NCBI RefSeq assembly: GCF_004027225.2
Contig: NC_044283.2
Coordinates: 248,001-312,000, forward strand
Source of the DNA: Strigops habroptila
Taxonomy: Eukaryota; Chordata; Aves; Psittaciformes; Psittacidae
DNA: 64,000 bases
Direction: 5' to 3'
In this document: piece by piece, positions 47,701-57,400 of the stretch
Layout: every line of letters starts with the position of its first letter
Numbering within the stretch: position 1 is the first letter of the stretch
Made by a program: the position numbers and the translations under genes
The notes under the pieces: generated by a model
Database searches by the model: none
Seen by the model: the letters and a program-made list of their open reading frames with translations, nothing else
What the model was told of the DNA's origin: nothing

Positions 47701-50700
47701 AGGGTGCTGGGGGCAGGCAGGGTGCTGGGTGCAGGCAGGGTGCTGGGGGCAGGCAGGGTGCAGGGGGCAGGCAGGGTGCTGGGTGCAGGCAGGGTGCTGG
47801 GGGCAGGCAGGGTGCTGGGGGCAGGCAGGGTGCTGGGGGCAGGCAGGGGGCTGGGGGCAGGCACGGTGCTGGGGGCAGGCAGGGTGCTGGGGGCAGGCAG
47901 GGTGCTGGGGGCAGGCAGGGTGCTGGGGGCAGGCAGGGGGCAGGCAGGGTGCTGGGGGCAGGCAGGGTGCTGGGGGCAGGCAGGGTGCAGGGGGCAGGCA
48001 GGGTGCTGGGGGCAGGCAGGGTGCTGGGGGCAGGCAGGGTGCAGGGGGCAGGCAGGGTGCTGGGGGCAGGCAGGGTGCTGGGGGCAGGCAGGGTGCTGGG
48101 GGCAGGCAGGGGGCAGGCAGGGTGCTGGGGGCAGGCAGGGGGCTGGGGGCAGGCACGGTGCTGGGGGCAGGGTGCTGGGGGCGGGCAGGGGGCAGGCAGG
48201 GTGCTGGGGGCAGGCAGGGTGCTGGGGGCAGGCAGGGTGCTGGGGGCAGGCAGGGGGCAGGCAGGGGGCTGGGGGCAGGCAGGGTGCTGGGGGCAGGCAG
48301 GGGGCAGGCAGGGTGCTGGGTGCAGGCAGGGGGCTGGGGGCAGGCCGGGCCCCTCTGCCTGCCCTCACCTATGATGGCCACTTTACTCTCCTTCATGGAG
48401 TCGATGACCTCGTCCAGCTTCTCCTCCGAGGCCATGTTCTGCACCTCGCTCAGGTAGTGCTCGTCGAACACCACCGGCACGCTGGCGGCCTGCACAGGGG
48501 ACACGGGGACAGGAGGCACTGCCCATCCCGCAGGGACCAGGGGACCTGCACCCATGGCACGGGACCCGGCCGCTGGGGACGCGGGTGCTGGGGACCCAGG
48601 TGCTGGGACACGAAGCCCTGAACTGGCAACAGGCTCTGCGCTGGCGCAAGCGGGACGAGGAGCTTGAGACGCTGAGCCTGGAGCTCTGGGGCGCTTCGGG
48701 CCCACCTGAGCAGTGGGGCTGCGTCACCCCTAAGCCCAGGACTCCCCCTTCTTGCTGTAACAGGGGTAACTGGAGGCTCTGGGGCAGCAGCACAAGAGGG
48801 ACGTGGAGCTGCTGGAGCGAGGCCAGAGGAGGCCCCGGAGCTGCTGCGAGGGCTGGAGCAGCTCTGCTCTGGAGCCAGGCTGAGAGAGCTGGGCTGGGGC
48901 AGCCTGGAGAAGAGAAGGCTCCTGAAGGGGACACCTTAGAGCAGCTCCAGTGCCTAAAGGGGCTCCAGGAAACCTGGAGAGGGGCTTTGGACAAGGGATG
49001 GAGGGATGGGACAAGGGGAACGGCTTCACCGTGCCGGGGGACACGAGCTGCGGGCAGGGCTTTACCTTGAACACCTCCTTGACCGCGTGCATGAGCTCGG
49101 GGCCCACCCCGTCCCCCGGCAGCATCGTCACCTGGAACGTGCCCTCGGCCTTGGCATGCTCTGACTGCAGGGAGCAGAGCGGGGTCAGGCCCGCTGCTGC
49201 CCCAGCGCAGGGACGGGGGTCACCGAGGGCGCGGGGAGCACCTGCCCCACAGCCCGGCCCCCCCGCACAGACCCGCTGCAGCGCCAGCAGCGACCTTCAG
49301 CTCGAGCAGCTGAGCCCCGCGCGCGGCACCCCCCGTCCAACAGCACCACGAGAGCCCTCCCGCAGCATTCCGGGTGTCACCTGCCCCCGGCGAGCACAGC
49401 GCGTCCCCTCCGGCAGCCAAGAGCTCGGCTCTGCCCTATCGAGTGTCCCTCATTGCCTCCTCGTGTCACCGTGACCTCCTGAGCCCCCTGCGCTGTGGGG
49501 TCCCACGCTCTCACCCCACAGCTCCTGCTTTGTGTGGGTCTGGACACAAACCCAGCCCCTGAGACCATTCCCATCTCCGCACGGTGCTGCTGCCCCGCTG
49601 CAGCTGCCCCCCGCTTTTACACGGGCTCTCACTGACCCCCCCTCCTTCAGCCTGTAATTCCCAGCACGGAGCTGAGCTCTGACATGGGATTGCCCCGGCC
49701 CGGCCGCTGGGATTGGAGTCACAGGCAGAGACAAGCTCACCCAATGGTTTGACCTGACACCGAAAGGTGTGAACAAGCAGCACCTCAGTGACACAGGGCA
49801 CAGGGTGACGGTGAAGGGTGAGCAGGGAGGCAGGAGCGGAGCCCGGACCGCTCACTTTCAGTGCCTCGGGGTCGAGCTCGGGGGCAGAAAACCCCAAGCA
49901 CCACCAGCGATGGCCCCGCCAGGGGCAGCCGAGCACCCGCGGAGGGGACCTCCGAGCTCAAGGTCAAAAGAACAGCCCCAGCCTGAGCCCTTCCCTTGGG
50001 CCCCTTCGCTGTCACCGCAACCAGCAGCGCGGCCAGGCAGGAGCTGCCACCGCCTGCGACAGGCACCGGCACCGGCACCGCCGGGGCTGCTCCTGCTCCG
50101 CTGAGAACCACTCACCCCCCAGCCCCTGCTGCTGCCCACGGTGTGTGCCCCCCGCGTGTGCGGCACCGCCGGCCCCTGCCTCACCCACCCCTAAAGCTGC
50201 CGCCCCATCCCCTGCGCTGGCTGCGGCTCATCCCCTGCGCCGGCTGCGGCTCATCCCCTGCGCCGGCTGCGGCTCATTCCCTGCGCTGTTCCACGTTAAG
50301 CAGCCCGGGCAGCCCGGGCACGGTGGGGCCGGGCTGACACGCCGGGCTCAGCCGTCCCCCTCCCCGCCGCAGCCCCCCGGAGCGCTCCCGCCGCAGCCGC
50401 AGGAGCCCCGGGCCGGGGGAGCTGGGGAGGAGGGAACGCGGCTGGAGGGGAAGGCGCTGCCCCGGGCAGGGCCCCCCCGCCCCGCTCTCACCTTGGCCTG
50501 CGGGATCTGCTGCAGCGCGGGGGGCACGCGGAGGCCCCTCCACAGCCCGAGGCTCGGGGTGCGCAGGAGCCCCTGGGGGGAGGCAGAGCGGGGGTGAGAC
50601 ACCGCAGCCCCCCATGGCCCCCCATAGCCCCCCATGTGCCCCCCATGGCCCCCACCGCCCCCCGGCCCTCACCGCCCCCCGGCCCCGGCCCTCACCGCGG

Positions 50701-50731
50701 CCGCCGCCCGCCCCGCTCCCAGCGCCGCCAT
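44752..50731 (-). CDS. IDH3B: NAD-dependent isocitrate dehydrogenase subunit beta, complete, 12 exons (form ending NLHPHYGA)
   Basis: Beta subunit of the mitochondrial NAD-dependent isocitrate dehydrogenase heterotetramer (TCA cycle, isocitrate to 2-oxoglutarate). Exons in transcript order: 50731-50696, 50572-50492, 49164-49066, 48489-48369, 47490-47430, 47027-46895, 46098-45965, 45752-45650, 45561-45415, 45340-45246, 45165-45105, 44841-44752. They join in phase to 386 aa (human 385). The N-terminus [27 protein letters not shown] is Arg-rich without acids, a mitochondrial presequence. [83 protein letters not shown] and [21 protein letters not shown] are family hallmarks. Residue M replaces mammalian T in VFEMGARHP. 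Introns carry three minisatellites and CR1 pieces. Confidence 0.96.
44866..45104. other. IDH3B intron 11, GACACAGGGACA tandem
   Basis: Around 44985-45050 a degenerate tandem of GGACACAGGGACATGGACAC lies between the last shared exon and the proximal terminal exon. Nothing else was seen here. Confidence 0.55.
46150..46535 (-). repeat. 13-14-bp minisatellite, IDH3B intron 6
   Basis: About 28 copies of CCCCCTGCACCCAC or CCCCTGCACCCAG, ending about 50 bases from the acceptor of exon 46098-45965. Minus-strand reading is GGGTGCAGGGG, very G-rich. Confidence 0.95.
46675..46832 (-). mobile_element. CR1 LINE 3' end, IDH3B intron 6 (sense to IDH3B)
   Basis: Tip GGAACCAGGGAACGGGTTGG through CTAGAGCAGGTTGCTCC to GGGATGGGGCAGCCGCAGCT. 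It ends about 60 bases downstream of exon 47027-46895. Confidence 0.85.
47085..47215 (-). mobile_element. CR1 LINE internal fragment, IDH3B intron 5
   Basis: ACTCTTCCCTCTGCCGGTTG to GGTTTCCTGGAGCCCCTTTA. Followed by an ATCT/CATC microsatellite at 47213-47275. Confidence 0.8.
47632..48352 (-). repeat. 18-bp minisatellite filling IDH3B intron 4
   Basis: About 40 copies of GGCAGGCAGGGTGCTGGG (plus strand) take up about 720 of the 878 intron bases (47491-48368). Transcribed, each unit reads CCTGCCTGCCCCCAG or close to it, a pyrimidine tract plus CAG. The array starts about 17 bases after the splice donor. Confidence 0.95.
48767..49020 (+). mobile_element. CR1 LINE internal fragment, antisense in IDH3B intron 3
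   Basis: GGAGGCTCTGGGGCAGCAGC through GGCCCCGGAGCTGCTGCGAG to GGACAAGGGATGGAGGGATG. It lacks the 3' tip and ends about 45 bases from exon 49164-49066. Confidence 0.85.
49165..50491. other. IDH3B intron 2, no gene seen
   Basis: 1.3 kb. A short triplicate CATCCCCTGCGCCGGCTGCG occurs at 50200-50290. Nothing else recognised. Confidence 0.55.
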
Positions 50732-51164
50732 TCCTCCGCCCCACAATGCACCGCGGCACCGGCGCGGCGCCGGTACGGCCGCGCCAGAGAGGGGCGGGAG
50801 CGAGGCCGGGGCCCCGCAGCGCCCCCTGGCGGGCGGGCGGAGCATGGAAGGGACATACACACACCACACCCCCCCCCAAAGAGCCGCCGCAGGGTCCTAG
50901 CGCCCGCACTGAGCCCCCCCCGGGGACATCCCACCGCCCCTGGGACATCCCACCTTGCAGACAGCCCCAGGGCCTGCTCCAGGACCCCGGCACCCCTCCC
51001 CAGACCGCGGTGCCCCCCGTAAATGCCCTACAGCCCCCCCCAACCCTGTGCCCCCATGCTGGGAGTGCCCTAAAGCCCCCTCTCCAACCCTGCACCCCTC
51101 ACTGGGGGTGCCCACGGGGGTACCCCTCATTTCTCAACAGCAGACAGGCCAGCGAGCTCCCCTC
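50732..51164 (-). promoter_or_regulatory. IDH3B promoter / VPS16 downstream region
   Basis: Intergenic 430 bases between the IDH3B ATG and the VPS16 polyadenylation signal, both genes on the minus strand. The half near IDH3B is CpG-dense. No TATA or CCAAT box is obvious. Read on the minus strand, GGAGGAATGGCGGCG surrounds the start and doubles as a YY1-like ATGGCGGC. Confidence 0.5.
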
Positions 51165-51170
51165 TTTATT
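51165..51170 (-). terminator. VPS16 polyadenylation signal AATAAA
   Basis: AATAAA on the minus strand 272 bases past the VPS16 stop codon (TGA at 51442-51444). Confidence 0.8.
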
Positions 51171-51441
51171 GTACAAGAAGGGAAGGGGTCACACGGTGAG
51201 AAAGTGGGGACCCCCCCATGGTCCCACTGCTGCATTCCGCAGCCAGCGAGGAAGACCTTGGCCCCACGGTGACCGCGAGCAGGGGGCTGCCAGGGTGACC
51301 CCAGCGCATGGACCCCTCCTGCCCCATGCCGGGGCTCCCCGCAGCAAGGGGGAGGCCCGGGGGCAGCCTGGAGTGGCCCCAAGGAGCGTGACAGGGGCTG
51401 GAGCCCCCACGGAGGACACGGCCGGACCCCCACCACGGGGG

Positions 51442-54400
51442 TCACTTCTTGAGGAGCTGGGCCCGGGCCCGGTTCAGCTTCTCGGCCACGGCAGCGTCGG
51501 TGCTGGCCGAGCACTTGGACAGGACAAAGTTCATCTCGGTCTCGTTCTTGTGCTCGATGGCGGCATCGGCCGCCTGGTCCAGGTCCCTGCGGGGAGAGGG
51601 GGACATGGGGTGTGGGGACAGCCCCATAGCCCCCCCATCCCCATGGGCTGGAGGCTCCAACCCCACACACCCCATGTGCTCTGGGAGGTCTCATCCACCC
51701 CTTGCTCCCCCTGCGGCTGCACGATCCCCATCCCCACTGCTCCAGTGGGTTCCAACCCTGCCCCACAGCCCCCAAGCTGCCCCCCAAGCACCCCACACCC
51801 TTGAGCAGACGCACCCCACGAGGACGAAGGCCCTGACGCGCTGCTCGGGGGGCACACGGGGCGCGTACTTCTTGGCCTCGTAGCGGTTGTGGTGCTTCAC
51901 CGCGATCTCCACGAAGGGCTGGAGAGGAGAGGACGGGGGTGATGGCCCCTCCAGCCCCACGGCACAGCCCCCCATGGGGCAGGGCTGGCCCCAGCAGCAG
52001 GAGCAGCTCTCACCAGGTACCCGATGGGCGACTTCTTGCTCTTGGAGAACTTCTCCATCTCCTCCCAGTCCCCGCGGTTGGCCAAGGCGCTGATCTTCAG
52101 CCACCAGTACCTGGGGACAGCGGTGAACCCAGCGCCCTGCACCCCCCCGGCCAGCCCCACAGCTCAGCTCCAGCCCCGCGGCTGCCCCCGGAGCCCCCCC
52201 AAGGCCCAACCTCTTGTCGGGGATCTTGAACTCGCGGTAGAGCTGCTCCGCGCGCTTGTGGTGACCGTCCAGGATGAGGTTGGAGACGGTGTCGTGCAGC
52301 GAGAGGTCGAGGTAGGGCTTGTCAAAGTCCTCCTGCAGGTGCCGCTGGAGCCGCAGCAGCTTGATCTGCTCCTCCGTGGCCTGGGCACCGAGCACCCGCT
52401 GGAGGCTCCCTGGCCCAGCTCTGCCCACGGGCTCTGCCCCAGGGCCCAGGGACCTGCGGTGCCCCACCAAGGGGGGGTGCCCCACCAAGGGGGGGGGGCC
52501 CAAAGGCAGCCCCGCGCCACCAGCAGCGCCCCAGGCCCCTCACCTTGGCTGCGAACTCGTTCTTGGCTTTGTAGAACTCGTCCAGCGCGTTCTGCAGGGC
52601 CCCCACGCGCCCCTCGATGCGCTGGGGACAGAGCACAGCGGCCCCTTCGCCCACCGCGGCACCCGCTGGGCATGGGGCAGCACCCACCGAGCCCCCCGGG
52701 GGGGGCCAGGGCTGACACAGGCGCAGGGGGAGGCTCTGGCTCTGCCACGCTGTGCTTGACCCCCCGAGACGGGCAGAGGCTGCCTAAGCGCGGGTGGGAT
52801 CCGGACACAGGGTGGGATGGGGTCTGCCAGCAGCGCCCCAAGGGGATGATGGCCACAGAGTGTGATGTGGGGAGCTCCAGAGCCCACCCTGAGCATGAGG
52901 AGGGTGGAACCCCCCGCTGTGCGCACCCAGCAGCCCTAAGGGATGAACCCCCCCACGCACCGCTCCCTGGGCACAGGGAGCCCCCCCTCCAGCCCCTCGT
53001 CCTCCCGGCACGGACCTTCTCGCTGTAGCTGGCATGGACGTGGAAGTTGCCGAGCTCCTGGTGGTTGTCGTCCTGGTTGTAGAGGTCCTTCAGCGTGTCC
53101 CGCTCCTGGTGCTTGCAGAACTGGGGGCAATGGGGGGTGAGGGCAGGTGGGGGGCCCGGGGGGGCCCACGGGCGGTGGCAGCCCCTCACCTGGCGGTACA
53201 GGCTCAGCGCCACCGGCTGGTTCTGCAGCGTCATGAAGAAGGTGCCGCGGTTCAGCTCGTTCTTGAGGTGCAGCACCACGGTGTAGACTGGGGGCAAGGC
53301 GGCGGGCAAGATGTGGGTCTGTGCCCCCATGTTGGGGGGGGCAGCCAGGGAACAGCCCCAGCAGCTCCTGCCACCCCACTGCACAAGGAGCAAAGCCACA
53401 AAGGGGGTCCCGCAGCCCCAAACACCCCCCGGCCCCCAAACACCCCCCCCCCAGCCACAACCCTCCCCCAGCCCCAAACCACACCCCAGCCCCCAAATCC
53501 CCCCCAACCATCAAATCCCCTCCAGACCCCAAACACCCCCCAGCCTCCAAATCCCTCCCAGCCTCCAAATCCAACCCTGGCCCCCAAACCCCCCCAGACC
53601 CCAAACCCCCTCCCCAGGCCCCAAATCATTCCCAGCCCCAAACCCCCCCCGGCTCCCAACTTCCCCCCCCAGCCCCCAAACCCACTCCTGGCTCCAGCCC
53701 CCCCGCGCTGCCCCCACCCAGGTCGGTGTCCCCGCTCTCGATGGCTTTGCTCAGCGCCAACTTGCTCCTCTTCATCTTGAGCAGCAGCGGGACCTGCTCC
53801 CCGGAGCGGGGCTCATACTCCAGCAGCTGCCGGGCACGGGGGGGGTGGGTCAGTGCCCGGCCCCCGCTGTGTGCCCCCCCCCCGGTGCCCCCCCCAGCCC
53901 AGCACCTTGATGGCCAGCTCCGTGCGGCCGCAGTCGTAGGCGCGGGCGGCGATCTCGGAGTAGGAGATGCCGGGGGTGTCGCCCAGCTTGTGGTTGATGG
54001 CCTGCGCCACCTCCTCGTCCGACTTGTCCTTCTGCTGCACCTGCGCGGGGGGAGCGGGACGGTCCCCAAGAGCCCCCCCCCCAGCGCGGAGCCCCCCCCC
54101 CGAGCCCCCATTTACCTTGTAGCAGGCCCAGTGTGCCAGGATGCGGCTCACGCCCTGGATCTCGGAGAGGCGCAGGTACTCGCACATCCTGATGGCCAGC
54201 GGGTAGAGCCGCCGCAGCACCAGCCTGGGGGGCACGGGGGGCCACGGGCACGGCCCATGGCGGGGTCTGCGGTGTGGGGCAGCTCCACCGGCCTCAGGGG
54301 GGGCCCAGAGTGCTCCGAGCCCCAAACCAAGGGGATGGGGACCAGGGGGATGGGGACTGTGGGGATGTGGTCCATGGGGATGGGGAACCACAGGGATGGA

Positions 54401-57400
54401 GACGATGGAGATGGGGAAACACAGGGATGGAGAACAAGGACATGGGGAACCACAGGGATGGAGAACATGGAGATGGGGAACCACAGGGATGGAGACCATG
54501 GAGATGGGGAACCACAGGGATGGAGACCATGGGGATGGGGAACCACAGGGATGGAGACCATGGGGATGGGGAACCACAGGGATGGAGACCATGGGGATGG
54601 GGAACCACAGGGATGGAGACCATGGAGATGGGGAACCACAGGGATGGAGACCATGGGCATGGGGAACCACAGGGATGGAGACCATGGAGATGGGGAACCA
54701 CAGGGATGGAGACCATGGAGATGGGGAACCACAGGGATGGAGACCATGGAGATGGGGAACCACAGGGGTGGAGACCATGGGGATGGGGAACCACAGGGAT
54801 GGAGACCATGGGCATGGGGAACCACAGGGATGGAGACCATGGAGATGGGGAACCACAGGGATGGAGACCATGGGGATGGGGAACCACAGGGATGGAGACC
54901 ATGGGGATGGGGAACCACAGGGATGGAGACCATGGGGATGGGGAACCACAGGGATGGAGACCATGGAGATGGGGAACCACAGGGATGGAGACCATGGAGA
55001 TGGGGAAACACAGGGATGGAGACCATGGGGACAGGGACCACAGGAATGGGATGGGAGCCATGGAGATGGGGACTATGGTGTGGAAAGACACTGCCTCAGC
55101 CCAGGGCCGCCATTCCCAGCTCCAGGCACCCTCACCTGTCCAGCAGCACCTCGATGGTGAGTCTCTTGTATCTGTGGGGATGGTCAAGGGATGTCCTGGA
55201 CCTCAAAACCCCCCTGAGTGCAGGCAGCACGTGCTGGGCACTGGCCTCCTGCTGCACAGCACCCCTGCACAGCACCCCTGCATGGCCCCCCGCATCCTGC
55301 ACCCCCCGGGCGATGCCACGCTCCTGCCCATGGAGGATACTGGGTGAAGGTGAGGGGGATGCCGATCTGGTAGTCCCGGATGGCGTTGAGCACCCGCAGG
55401 TCCTGGCACATGCGCACGAAGCTCTCCGGGGGGAACTTGTCGAGGAAGCACTTCCCGAAGGAGGCTGCCTGTGGGCACAGGGGTGAGGGGCTGGGGCCGG
55501 GCCGGCCATGACGTGGCCGCACGGGAGGGAGCCGGGGCCCCCAGCGCCCCACTCACCCTCAGCAGCGCCTTCTGGGTGTCGGGCTCGTGCTCGTGGCCCG
55601 CGGCCTCGATGCACTGGCTCACGGCCTCCGGGAGCAGCTTCTGCTCCTTGATCTCCCGCAGGTACTCGTCTGCCTTCTGGCTCTCCTTCTGCAGGGAACG
55701 GGAGCACTGGGACCCCTGCGGGGAGCCCTGCGGGGACCCCCGGGTCTCCCCTTCCCGTCACTGCGGGGCTGGGACACCCCAACCTCCTGGGGGCAGCGGG
55801 ACGTACCTCGTACTCCTTCTGCGCCTCCAGCAGGAGAGCCCCCGGCGCCATGGAGGCGATCTTGAAGATCTCCTGGCTGGCCTCTGCAGAGACAGGGGGT
55901 GAAAGCATCACAGAACCATGGAATCCCCATGGGCTGGGGCTGGAGGGGACCCTCAGGCTCAGCTCACCTGGGATCTCCTGCAGGAACTCGTGGGAGCTGC
56001 GGGACAAGATGCGGACCCCGTCCAGCTCGGGCACCAGGTAGGAGTCCTCATCCAGGACAAACCTGAGCTCCCCGCTAAGGGCTTGCGGGAAGGAAGTGGC
56101 TCTGTGCCCCTCTGCCCCATGTACAGCCATAGAACCCCAGCCTGCTTTGGGGTGAAGGGACCTTAAAGCTCCTCCAGCTCCAACCCCTGCCCCGGGCAGG
56201 GACACCTTCCACTAGAGCAGGTTGCTCCAAGCCCCTGTGTCCAACCTGGCCTTGAACACTGCCAGGGATGGGGCAGCCACAGCTTCTCTGGGCACCCTGT
56301 GCCAGCGCCTCAGCACCCTCACAGGGAAGGGCTTCTGCCTCAGAGCTCATCTCAATCTCCCCTCTGGCAGGTTAAAGCCATTCCCCTTGGCCTGTCCCTC
56401 CATCCCTTGCCCAAAGCCCCTCTCCAGGTTTCCTGGAGCCCCTTCAGGCCCTGGCGCTGCTCTGAGGGCTCTCAGAGCCAAGGGGAGCAGGACCCCCTCA
56501 GCAGGAGGTTTGGACGAGGGGCACAGGGCTTGGGGACACACAGGAGCGGGTTTGCTGCTGCCCAGGGCCGGGCAGGGGCGGCTGTGGCAGAACTGCAGAC
56601 ACGGGAACAAGATCAACCTCCTCTGGCTGCCCGGGGTGTACGGACACCGAGGGGACACCCGCGTCCCCCGCAGAGCTGCTGCTGACCCAAAGAGCACCCG
56701 TAGAGACCCGCAGGCTGTGCCGGCCCTCGGCCGCGCCGCCGGCCCCTCTTCCCAAAGGATACTGGATGCCCTCGCTGGAGCTCCCGGCCACCAGGAGCTG
56801 CCGGTCCCAGGCCACCACCACAGCGCGCTGCCGGCTGCGGGGCCGCATGCACCTGGGGGGACCCACAGCTCAACCCCTGCAGCCCCAGCCCCGGCGGGGG
56901 GCACCGGGGGGGCTCCCCTGTCCCGGGGGGGGCTGTGGGGTGGGCGCAGGGCTCAGCGCACCCTAAGGGTGGGCTCGGCCATGGGTCAGCACTCACCAAA
57001 CCATCTGCTTGGGTGGGGAGCGGATGCTGCAGTGGAACTCACAGAGCTTCTCCTAGGAACAGAGCCACGGGATGAGCCGGGGGGGAAACAGGGGGAATGG
57101 GGGCGTAAAATCGGGTGAAGAACAAGAGGTGGATCAGGATCATAAACAGGAACGTGGATGGGTGCGAGGGCAACCCACAGCCCGGAGCCCATGGGACCCC
57201 AAAGGAGCCGGTGTGGACCCCCCCAGTGCAGGATGCGCCTGCCCAGCACCCCAACGCCCCACCCCGGGGAGGTGAGGCTGAGTTAAACCAGTGTTTCACT
57301 GAACAGAGCCACAGACAGGGCTACGGGGGCTCCTGAACTGCGCTTTCACTGGGGACAGAGCCCACAACTCTCAAGCTAAGGAGCTGCACCGGGAGAACCA

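Noticed and set aside
47405-48705. Long GGRQGAG / PAPCLPPAP frames in IDH3B intron 4
   Set aside because: Pure translation of the 18-bp minisatellite, with no start context or homology.
53813-55486. Long [14 protein letters not shown] and [17 protein letters not shown] frames
   Set aside because: Products of the 31-bp minisatellite in a VPS16 intron.
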